Part shown: positions 1 through 5,063 of the stretch, piece by piece
Layout: every line of letters begins with the position of its first letter
Numbering within the stretch: the first letter of the stretch is position 1
Made by a program: the position numbers and the translations under genes
Source: Hyphomonadaceae bacterium UBA2389
Lineage (GTDB): Bacteria > Pseudomonadota > Alphaproteobacteria > Caulobacterales > Aquidulcibacteraceae
Reading direction: 5' to 3'
NCBI GenBank assembly: GCA_002343395.1
Contig: DDSN01000042.1
Span: forward strand, 1 to 5,063
DNA length: 5,063 nt
Notes under the pieces: generated by a model
The model's input: the letters and a program-made list of their open reading frames with translations, nothing else
Database searches by the model: none
What the model was told of the DNA's origin: nothing

Positions 1-1901
1 GCGCGCCCAAAGCCCGGGGGAATGTCGAGAACGAGCGTCGCCCTGTTGCTGCGCAAGGCCTGTTCGACGGCGCGGTCGTCGTTGAGCGCTGCTCTCAGTT
101 CAAAATAAGGCGAGGAGGCAAATTCCTCAACGTAGGCGCGGCTCGCTGGGGTGCGGTCGCGGTCAATGACCGCAAGCGAAACGTCCTCAACGTTGAAGGA
201 AATGCCATAACCGAAGGCCAAGGCCAAGACGAGCGTGCCAGCGAGCGCCATCGCAAAGCGCACCGGTTCGCGCAGCATTTCGAGAATTTCGCGCCGCGCC
301 ACGGCCAAGAGGCGCGGCATTTGCTTTGCCGGTTTGTCGCTGACCCCGGTGATGAGCGCAGAAAGGGCGTGCGCCGGCGGCTCGCCGGCGCCGCCGATCT
401 GCATGTAGCGGACGAAAGCGTCTTCCAACGTCGCCGCGTTCTGGCTTTGCCGCAATGCGTCGGGCGCGCCTTCGGCGATGACCCGACCCGCATGCATGAA
501 GGCGACGCGGTCGCACCGTTCGGCTTCGCTCATGAAATGCGTCGAGATAAAGATCGTGACTTCTTTGTCGCGGGCGAGCCTCTCTATTTCTTGCCAGAAC
601 GCCTCGCGCGCGGCCGGATCGACACCGGAGGTCGGCTCGTCGAGGATAAGCACTTCCGGCTCGTGCAAAATCGCGATCGCGAGCGACAGACGTTGGCGCA
701 CGCCGAGCGGCAATGCGCCTGCAATGGCGCTTGCATGGGGGTTGAGACCGAATTGCTCCTTGAGCGCGGCAATGCGCAGTGCGCCCTTATCGTCTTCCAG
801 GCCGAAGAGCTTGGCGTGAAGATCGAGGTTCTGCTGCACGGTCAATTCGCCGTAGAGCGAAAAGCCCTGCGACATGTAGCCAACGCGCCGGCGTGTTGAC
901 AGATCGCGTGCATCGACGGGGCGCCCGAGCATCCGGGCTTCGCCTTCGCTCGCGGGCAAAAGCCCGGTCAGCATCTTCATCGTCGTGGTCTTGCCGCACC
1001 CGTTCGAGCCCAAGAAACCGTAGATTTCGCCGTGACGAACGCTGAACTCCACTTGGTCTACAGCCACGAACGCGCCAAAGCGGCGCGTGAGCCCGTGCGC
1101 CTCCACAGCGATGGGCGCGTCGGCAGCGGGCGCGTTACGTGCAATGCGAGCGGCAAGCTCAGCGCCGGTCAAACGCATGAACAGCGCTTCCATCGAGACC
1201 GCGCCATGTTCGGCTTTGAGCGCCATGGGCGCGCCATCGGCGATGATGGCGCCGGCCTGCATCAAGACCACACGGCCGAAACGTTCTGCTTCATCGAGAT
1301 AGGAGGTGGCGACAATCAGCGCCATCGCCGGACGCGCGGCGCGAATGGCGCCGACAAGATCCCAGAATTGACGGCGTGACAGCGGGTCAACGCCCGTGGT
1401 CGGTTCGTCCAAGATGAGAATGTCGGGGTCATGCACCAGCGCGCAACAGAGCCCGAGCTTTTGCTTCATGCCGCCGGAGAGTTTTCCCGCTGCGCGCGCC
1501 GCAAACGGCGCAAGCCCCAAGGCGTCCATCAGCGCCTCGACGCGCGCGCTTGGCGCACCGCCAAACAGGGCTGCGAAATAGTCGATGTTCTCGCGGACGC
1601 TGAGCGAAGCGTAGAGATTGCGGCCAAGCCCTTGCGGCATGAAGGCAATGCGCGGCTGCACGGCGGCGCGCGCGCGTTCTTGCGAGAGGTCGCGCCCGAG
1701 CGTTTCCACCGCGCCGTGTTGGATGCGTTTGGCGCCGGCGATCAAAGCGAGCAAGGTCGACTTGCCGACCCCGTCTGGACCGATAACGACCAGCGCCTCG
1801 CCGGCGGCGACTGCAAGGCTGACATCATCGAGAGCAGGAGTGTTTCCGTAGGCGTGACGAACGCCGGTGAGCCGCGCGGCCCATGGCGGCGCCTCGCTCA
1901 T
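1..1901 (-). CDS. rbbA: RbbA-type ABC protein: two ATPase domains fused to an ABC-2 membrane domain (3' end outside window)
   Basis: The frame is open from the ATG at 1901 to the window edge, giving 633 residues without a stop. NBD1 has Walker A GPDGVGKST (41-49), Q-loop Gln90, signature LSGGM (141-145) and Walker B/Glu LILDEP (162-167). NBD2 has Walker A GSNGCGKTT (298-306), Q-loop Gln345, a degenerate signature LPLGV (397-401), LILDEP (418-423) and H-loop His455. NBD1 carries Ser200 where the H-loop His is expected. A linker leads to a membrane helix at about 548-568 and a periplasmic segment with VIDRDRT (578-584) and DIPPGFG (626-632), as in E. coli RbbA (about 911 residues), so roughly 280 residues lie beyond the edge. 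RbbA is described as a ribosome-associated ATPase and putative transporter; here it follows an MFP gene, which favours export. Its ATG overlaps the upstream stop (ATGA) and has only a weak Shine-Dalgarno sequence, suggesting translational coupling. The identification is firm; the substrate is unknown. Confidence 0.93.
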   Translation of the reverse strand, partial: MSEAPPWAARLTGVRHAYGNTPALDDVSLAVAAGEALVVIGPDGVGKSTLLALIAGAKRIQHGAVETLGRDLSQERARAAVQPRIAFMPQGLGRNLYASLSVRENIDYFAALFGGAPSARVEALMDALGLAPFAARAAGKLSGGMKQKLGLCCALVHDPDILILDEPTTGVDPLSRRQFWDLVGAIRAARPAMALIVATSYLDEAERFGRVVLMQAGAIIADGAPMALKAEHGAVSMEALFMRLTGAELAARIARNAPAADAPIAVEAHGLTRRFGAFVAVDQVEFSVRHGEIYGFLGSNGCGKTTTMKMLTGLLPASEGEARMLGRPVDARDLSTRRRVGYMSQGFSLYGELTVQQNLDLHAKLFGLEDDKGALRIAALKEQFGLNPHASAIAGALPLGVRQRLSLAIAILHEPEVLILDEPTSGVDPAAREAFWQEIERLARDKEVTIFISTHFMSEAERCDRVAFMHAGRVIAEGAPDALRQSQNAATLEDAFVRYMQIGGAGEPPAHALSALITGVSDKPAKQMPRLLAVARREILEMLREPVRFAMALAGTLVLALAFGYGISFNVEDVSLAVIDRDRTPASRAYVEEFASSPYFELRAALNDDRAVEQALRSNRATLVLDIPPGFGR

Positions 1902-2995
1902 GGTCGCGGCGCATCCCGAAAGCGGCGCGTCAACTCGGATTCGAGTCGCGCTGGCCATTGCGCGTTCGGGCGCATTTGAATGTAGGCCACGCCGGTGACG
2001 CCGACATTGAGCCGTTCAGTGCGGCTCAGCGCTAGCGCTTCGGGGATGCGTACGCGCACGCGGTACATGAGATTGTCGCGCTCGCCGCGTGTCTCCACTT
2101 GGCGCGGCGTGAATTGGGCTTCGGGCGAAATAAACGAGACCCGCGCCGGCAAGGGCGCGCTCGCGTCGGCGTCGAGCACGATCCGGGCAGGGGCGCCCAT
2201 GGCGATCGCGCCGGCTTCGCGCGTGGGCAAAAACACGGTCATGTAGATGTCGGAGGTGTCAAGCAAGGTAGCGATCGGCCCGCCCGCATTGATGAGTTCG
2301 CCAGGTTCGGCCAAGCGATAGAGGATGCGCCCCGGGCGCGGCGCAACCAATGTCGCCTCGCCGATTTGCTCGTTGATCCGATCGGCCTCGGCCTGTGCGG
2401 CGGCGATATCGGCGTCGGCGGCTGAGCGCGCGCTTTGCGCGGCGCGCAATCCAGCCGCCGCGGTTTGTTGTGAGGCGCGCCGCTGATCCAAGAATTGTTC
2501 GGGGGCAAAGCCGCGGTGATGCAACGTCTCGGCGCGGCCGAACTCAAGCGTGGCAAGCCTAAGCGCGCTGCCTTGCTGGGCGATTGACGCCTCGCTCATG
2601 GCGCGCTGTTGGCGCGCCCGCTGAATGCGCGCCTCCGCGGCGCGTAGAGCGGCCTCAAGTTCGCGCGTGTCGAGACGCGCGATCACTTCGCCCGCGGCCA
2701 CCGCGTCGCCTTCCTGCACCGCGATTTCGAGCAGGCGTCCCGGATAGCGGGCGATGATATCGATCTGGCGCGCTTCGAGCCGGCCGTTCGCCTTAACAAA
2801 GCCCGGGGGCGGATCTGACGGCGAGGCTAGCCATACGTACGAGCCGAGCGTCGCGCCGATGAGGACAATGAACGCCCCGATCGCCGCCGGCCAGCGCTGG
2901 GCGGGACGCAGCGGCGTCTTTGCCAGTAGGGCGTCAAGCTGGCGCTTGATGGTCTCAAAGATCGCGATTGCCGCCTCCCCAGTTCGAGCGCGCAT
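1898..2995 (-). CDS. yhiI: HlyD-family periplasmic adaptor / membrane fusion protein (YhiI-like)
   Basis: This 365-residue protein is the likely adaptor for the RbbA-type transporter encoded immediately downstream, spanning the periplasm from the inner membrane. Visible order: a cytoplasmic N-terminus, one membrane anchor (about 36-56), the first half of a lipoyl/barrel-sandwich domain (about 70-109, with VQEGDAVAAGEVIARLD), a long Ala/Arg/Gln-rich coiled-coil hairpin (about 111-213), the second lipoyl half (about 214-246, TLVAPRPGRI and EPGELINAGGPIATLLD), and a beta-barrel/membrane-proximal part including FISPEAQFTPRQVETR (288-303). The length agrees with E. coli YhiI (about 355). The ATG directly abuts the methyltransferase stop (TAG|ATG) and has no clear Shine-Dalgarno sequence, so translation probably depends on termination-reinitiation. 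The stop overlaps the rbbA start by 4 bases. Family and role are well supported; the cargo is not shown. The symbol rests on similarity and gene order. Confidence 0.92.
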   Translation of the reverse strand: MRARTGEAAIAIFETIKRQLDALLAKTPLRPAQRWPAAIGAFIVLIGATLGSYVWLASPSDPPPGFVKANGRLEARQIDIIARYPGRLLEIAVQEGDAVAAGEVIARLDTRELEAALRAAEARIQRARQQRAMSEASIAQQGSALRLATLEFGRAETLHHRGFAPEQFLDQRRASQQTAAAGLRAAQSARSAADADIAAAQAEADRINEQIGEATLVAPRPGRILYRLAEPGELINAGGPIATLLDTSDIYMTVFLPTREAGAIAMGAPARIVLDADASAPLPARVSFISPEAQFTPRQVETRGERDNLMYRVRVRIPEALALSRTERLNVGVTGVAYIQMRPNAQWPARLESELTRRFRDAPRP

Positions 2996-3676
2996 CTATG
3001 ACGCGGAGGCGACATTACCTGGCGGCGTTACGCGTCCGCCGAGGAAGCGAGGCAGAAAACCCGGCGTGCGCGCCGCGTAGGCGCGCCACTGATCGCCGAA
3101 CTGCGCTTCCGCTTCGCGCTCCTCGCTCTTGGCCAGGCGTAGATACATGAACACCAGCACTGGAAACATGAGCGCGGTCAAGATTGTCGGCCATTGCACC
3201 AGAAACCCGATCATCACCAGGATGAAGGCGAGATATTGCGGGTGACGGATCGCCTTATAGGGGCCTTCGACGGCGAGGGCGCCGGCGGCTTGCGCCCGAT
3301 GCAGCACGGTCCAGGATTCCACCAAGAGCCAGAGCCCCGCGATAATGAGGCCGTCGCTCAGCCAGTGGATCGGGGTGAAGTGCGGATCGCCGCGCCAGCC
3401 CAAGAGTGTAGGCCAGAAGTGCCCAGCATTATGCGTCAGGATGTCGGCGCTTGGCGCAAAGCTCTGCAGCCAAGGCGCGAGCAAATAGAGCGTCAGCGGA
3501 AAGCCGTACATCTCGGTGAAGAGCGCGACGATGAAGGCGGAAAAGGCGCCAAGGCTGCGCCAATCGCGCGCCGTTTGCGGTTTAGCAAAACTCAGCGCAA
3601 ACACGATGAAGAAGGCGGAATTGACGAAGGCCAAAAGCCATAACCCATAGCCCGAGAAAGCGGCATGCTCAGTCAT
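2996..3676 (-). CDS. ICMT/PEMT-like integral membrane methyltransferase
   Basis: A 226-residue multi-helix membrane protein of the isoprenylcysteine carboxyl methyltransferase / phospholipid methyltransferase superfamily. Hydrophobic stretches lie at about 11-31, 42-70, 106-123, 148-160 and 164-179. The family's cofactor-binding C-terminal region is recognisable: GPYKAIRHPQY (138-148) followed by SEEREAEAQFGDQWRAY (184-200), the arrangement that binds S-adenosylmethionine in related enzymes. The segment FTEMYGFPLTLYLLAPWL (53-70) and HNAGH (82-86) are typical of the bacterial subgroup found beside DUF2933 genes. Prenylated cysteine is not an expected bacterial substrate, so a lipid, small thiol or metal(loid) acceptor is possible, but none is demonstrated. 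The start is supported by GAGGGGG at 3689-3683, six bases before the ATG. It overlaps the DUF2933 gene by 8 bases and abuts the HlyD gene, placing it inside the operon. Confidence 0.9.
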   Translation of the reverse strand: MTEHAAFSGYGLWLLAFVNSAFFIVFALSFAKPQTARDWRSLGAFSAFIVALFTEMYGFPLTLYLLAPWLQSFAPSADILTHNAGHFWPTLLGWRGDPHFTPIHWLSDGLIIAGLWLLVESWTVLHRAQAAGALAVEGPYKAIRHPQYLAFILVMIGFLVQWPTILTALMFPVLVFMYLRLAKSEEREAEAQFGDQWRAYAARTPGFLPRFLGGRVTPPGNVASAS

Positions 3677-3944
3677 TGGCTACCCCCTCGCTGCGCTGTT
3701 GTGTTTGATTGTGCCCGCCATGGCCGCCGTGGCCGCCATGCATGAAGATGTGCATCAAAGGGCAGGCAAGCAGGATAAGCAGCGGCCATGCCGCCAAAAG
3801 GTGCGCGCCGTGTTCGGCAATGATGTAGTAGGCGCCTACGCCGAGTACGGCGAACATCAGAAGGCGCACAAGCCAAGGCGTGCGCGGGCGCTGGCCGCCG
3901 GGCGGGGCGGGCGAAGCGGGTTCATGATGGGCGTGCAGGCTCAT
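3669..3944 (-). CDS. DUF2933-type small membrane protein with Gly-His metal-binding-like tail
   Basis: This 91-residue protein opens the leftward operon. It has an N-terminal His cluster (HAHH, 4-7), a Pro-rich segment (9-23), a hydrophobic hairpin (about 25-42 and 47-60), then CPLMHIFMHGGHGGHGGH (61-78). In that stretch Cys61, Met64, His65, Met68, His69, His72, His75 and His78 are potential soft-metal ligands. The CPLMH...MHGGH pattern is the hallmark of DUF2933 proteins, which are commonly met in heavy-metal-resistance regions, often beside an ICMT-like methyltransferase as here. Function is not established; metal binding at the inner membrane is inferred from composition. The start at 3944 is chosen because AAGGA (3956-3952) sits seven bases upstream and family similarity begins there. 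The frame stays open further upstream to 4526, but that extension has no family character and overlaps the divergent genes. The last 8 bases overlap the methyltransferase start. Confidence 0.85.
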   Translation of the reverse strand: MSLHAHHEPASPAPPGGQRPRTPWLVRLLMFAVLGVGAYYIIAEHGAHLLAAWPLLILLACPLMHIFMHGGHGGHGGHNQTQQRSEGVAND

Positions 3945-4058
3945 GCTCTGATCCTTCGGCGGCGATCTGGGTGAGCGCGCCAAGCCGGGTCGACAGGCGG
4001 GGAAGGGCGGCAGATCGGTGTCCCAGTTTGTCGCGCTCTCAATCCTATACGCACGCTG

Positions 4059-4082
4059 AACCCGGTTCCCTGGCGCCGGGTT
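4059..4082. repeat. Inverted repeat AACCCGG-N10-CCGGGTT
   Basis: Two perfect 7-base arms (4059-4065 and 4076-4082) flank a 10-base spacer. The size and spacing suit a dimeric regulator's operator, and it lies just upstream of the weak leftward TATAGG. No run of T follows on either strand, so it is unlikely to be an intrinsic terminator. The repeat itself is certain; the regulatory role is inference. Confidence 0.5.
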
Positions 4083-4113
4083 GAATCGATCGCTTGGGAC
4101 CTCGCCCAGGGAA
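4066..4113. repeat. Inverted repeat TTCCCTGG-N32-CCAGGGAA
   Basis: Two perfect 8-base arms (4066-4073 and 4106-4113) are separated by 32 bases. The left arm occupies most of the spacer of the AACCCGG/CCGGGTT repeat, so the two interlock. An 8-base inverted match somewhere in a 231-base region is not very unlikely by chance, so significance is modest. Confidence 0.4.
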
Positions 4114-4163
4114 ATTGCGACGAGGCGCGTATGAAGGGAGAGAGCCCGCGAGCGGCCTTTGTT

Positions 4164-4170
4164 GAGGAGG
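4164..4170 (+). promoter_or_regulatory. Shine-Dalgarno site that decides the start at 4176
   Basis: GAGGAGG lies five bases before the ATG at 4176. It is the strongest ribosome-binding site in the window and favours 4176 over the in-frame ATG at 4131, which would add 15 hydrophilic residues and lacks a comparable upstream site. Confidence 0.75.
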
Positions 4171-4175
4171 ATCCC

Positions 4176-4466
4176 ATGAGCCAGCCACCAAACGCCGAAC
4201 GGCCCTCTGGCATCGGCGTCCTGCCCTTGGGCATCGCGCTGGCGGTGACGCTGTTGGCCGGCTACGGCGCCTGTTGGTTGGTCGCGGCCTCGCAATACGC
4301 GGCGCCGTTCGCGCATGCTTGGCTGCAATTGTTCTCCGCTGAACCAGCCGGGTCGACAGAGCAGCTCATCGAAGGCAGCATCTTCAGCGCAGTCGCCGCC
4401 TGGTTTGCCGCGCTTATCTTCGCGCCGGTCTATAACCTTATCGCGCGCGCCGATCGCATCATCTGA
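4176..4466 (+). CDS. Small two-helix membrane protein, possibly DUF5676-like
   Basis: A 96-residue protein with a short polar N-terminus (1-13), a first hydrophobic helix (about 16-38, containing GYGACW at 29-34), an amphipathic connecting loop (about 40-66) and a second helix (about 67-84) ending in FAPVYNLIAR (82-91). Two helices with an aromatic-Tyr-Asn ending resemble the DUF5676 family of small membrane proteins, but the match is loose and made from memory. No catalytic motif is visible, and Cys33 is the only cysteine. The start at 4176 follows a strong GAGGAGG. It is the first gene of the rightward unit, with the GAPDH gene 37 bases after its stop and no terminator between. That it is a real gene is well supported by the ribosome-binding site, composition and placement; its function is unknown. 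Confidence 0.7.
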   Translation: MSQPPNAERPSGIGVLPLGIALAVTLLAGYGACWLVAASQYAAPFAHAWLQLFSAEPAGSTEQLIEGSIFSAVAAWFAALIFAPVYNLIARADRII

Positions 4467-4503
4467 AACAACATCGCCGGCGACGCGGCGCTTGAGGGCA
4501 GGC

Positions 4504-5063
4504 ATGACGATTAAGGTGGCTGTCAACGGCTATGGCGTGATCGGCAAACGTGTTGCCGACGCGGTCACACAACAAGCCGACATGGTGCTGACAGGCGTTT
4601 GCGACATAGCCGGCGATTGGCGCATCGCTGTCGCGCGCGATCGCGGCGTGCCCGTCTATTCCGCGACCGGCGAAGCCGGCGCCGGTTCGCTGGAGGACAT
4701 GGCCCGTGGCGCAGACCTTGTTGTCGACTGTACGCCCAAAGGCGTCGCGGCTAAGAACGCGGCGCTTTATCGTGAGCTCGGTAGAAAGTTCATAGTCCAA
4801 GGTGGCGAGAAACATGATGTAACAGGCCACTCTTTCGTGGCTGAAGCAAGTTATGCAAGCGCCTTGGACCGGCCGTCCACACGCGTCGTATCGTGCAACA
4901 CGACCTCGATCGTGCGGGTGTTCGGCGCCCTGCGGCGCGCAGGCCTCTTGCGGCGCGCGCGCGGCACACTGCTGCGGCGCGCTCTCGATCCCTGGGAAAG
5001 TCATCTCGGGGGCATCATGAACACGCTCGTGCCGGAAACGCGCGTTCCCAGTCACCAAGGGCC
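4504..5063 (+). CDS. gap: Type II (archaeal-type) glyceraldehyde-3-phosphate dehydrogenase, N-terminal 186 residues
   Basis: The first 186 residues of an enzyme usually about 340 long; the rest lies beyond the right edge. It belongs to the archaeal-type family that oxidises glyceraldehyde 3-phosphate to 1,3-bisphosphoglycerate with NAD(P)+, a cytoplasmic reaction. Visible are the Rossmann start VAVNGYGVIGKRVADAV (5-21), VVDCTPKG (73-80), QGGEKHD (99-105), the catalytic-cysteine motif SCNTT (130-134, Cys131), LLRRALDPWESH (156-167) and PSHQG (182-186). Cys131 sits about ten residues earlier than the usual 139-141 of archaeal enzymes, the shortening falling near residues 55-62. The start follows a GAGG at 4494-4497 and gives the expected N-terminus. 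It is probably co-transcribed with the small membrane protein upstream. Ordinary type I bacterial GAPDH has a different motif context, so a second, specialised GAPDH is likely. The family assignment is firm; the physiological role is open. Confidence 0.93.
   Translation, partial: MTIKVAVNGYGVIGKRVADAVTQQADMVLTGVCDIAGDWRIAVARDRGVPVYSATGEAGAGSLEDMARGADLVVDCTPKGVAAKNAALYRELGRKFIVQGGEKHDVTGHSFVAEASYASALDRPSTRVVSCNTTSIVRVFGALRRAGLLRRARGTLLRRALDPWESHLGGIMNTLVPETRVPSHQG

Larger units (their letters stand above)
3945..4175. promoter_or_regulatory. Divergent intergenic region between the two operons
   Basis: These 231 bases separate the DUF2933 start (leftward) from the small membrane protein start (rightward), so promoters for both units should lie here. 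I find no convincing consensus -35/-10 pair in either direction. A weak leftward -10-like TATAGG is at 4049-4044, with no good -35 at 17 bases. The region holds two inverted repeats (4059-4082 and 4066-4113). No regulator gene lies in the window. The function follows from gene layout rather than from a recognised promoter. Confidence 0.55.

Noticed and set aside
95..516. Minus-strand open frames within 95-516
   Set aside because: Arg/Ala/Ser-rich, low-complexity translations in other frames of the RbbA-type gene, whose own frame is continuous through this stretch with clear family motifs.
1..1901. Separate ATPase and permease genes, or a frameshift, instead of one fused gene
   Set aside because: Codon-by-codon reading from 1901 to 3 stays in one frame for 633 residues, through the linker into the membrane helix and the RbbA-like periplasmic segment.
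321..1979. Long plus-strand open frames across 321-1979, up to 192 residues
   Set aside because: Antisense to the RbbA-type gene. Their translations show no family features and are the usual by-product of GC-rich coding DNA.
4131..4175. Upstream in-frame ATG for the small membrane protein
   Set aside because: It would add 15 polar residues and include the strong GAGGAGG inside the coding region; the ATG at 4176 is correctly spaced from that site.
4474..4483. Palindrome TCGCCGGCGA between the small membrane protein and GAPDH genes
   Set aside because: A perfect 10-base palindrome, but too short, lacking a loop and a T-run to be a terminator, and expected fairly often in GC-rich DNA.
3945..4526. 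N-terminal extension of the DUF2933 gene back to 4526
   Set aside because: The frame is open, but the extension has no recognisable family features, overlaps the plus-strand gene and GAPDH start, and a good ribosome-binding site precedes 3944.
4459..5058. 199-residue minus-strand open frame
   Set aside because: Fully antisense to the type II GAPDH, which has unmistakable family motifs in its own frame; no independent support for the antisense protein.

Overview
The window reads as GC-rich DNA from a proteobacterium, most likely an alphaproteobacterium. This is inferred from base composition, codon choice and gene types; no rRNA or other taxonomic marker is present. Almost all of it is coding. 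Two transcription units diverge from a 231-base intergenic region (3945-4175).

Leftward (minus-strand) unit, in transcription order: a 91-residue DUF2933-type membrane protein with a Cys/Met/His-rich, Gly-His tail (3944-3669); a 226-residue ICMT/phospholipid-methyltransferase-like membrane protein (3676-2996); a 365-residue HlyD/YhiI-type membrane fusion protein (2995-1898); and an RbbA-type protein (1901 to beyond base 1) with two ABC ATPase domains and the start of an ABC-2 membrane domain in one reading frame. The junctions are an 8-base overlap, a direct TAG|ATG abutment and a 4-base ATGA overlap. This strongly suggests one translationally coupled operon. The last three bases-to-function assignments resemble the enterobacterial yhiI-rbbA-yhhJ set, so a YhhJ-type permease is expected just past the left edge.

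Rightward (plus-strand) unit: a 96-residue two-helix membrane protein, possibly DUF5676-like (4176-4466), followed 37 bases later by the first 186 residues of a type II (archaeal-type) glyceraldehyde-3-phosphate dehydrogenase that runs off the right edge.

How the genes may work together: DUF2933 proteins and this kind of ICMT-like methyltransferase are, from general knowledge, often met in heavy-metal-resistance neighbourhoods. Their tight coupling to a complete MFP/ABC exporter suggests an envelope export or stress module, perhaps metal-related. The substrate cannot be read from the sequence. Nothing resembling an insertion sequence, CRISPR array, tRNA or rRNA was seen.
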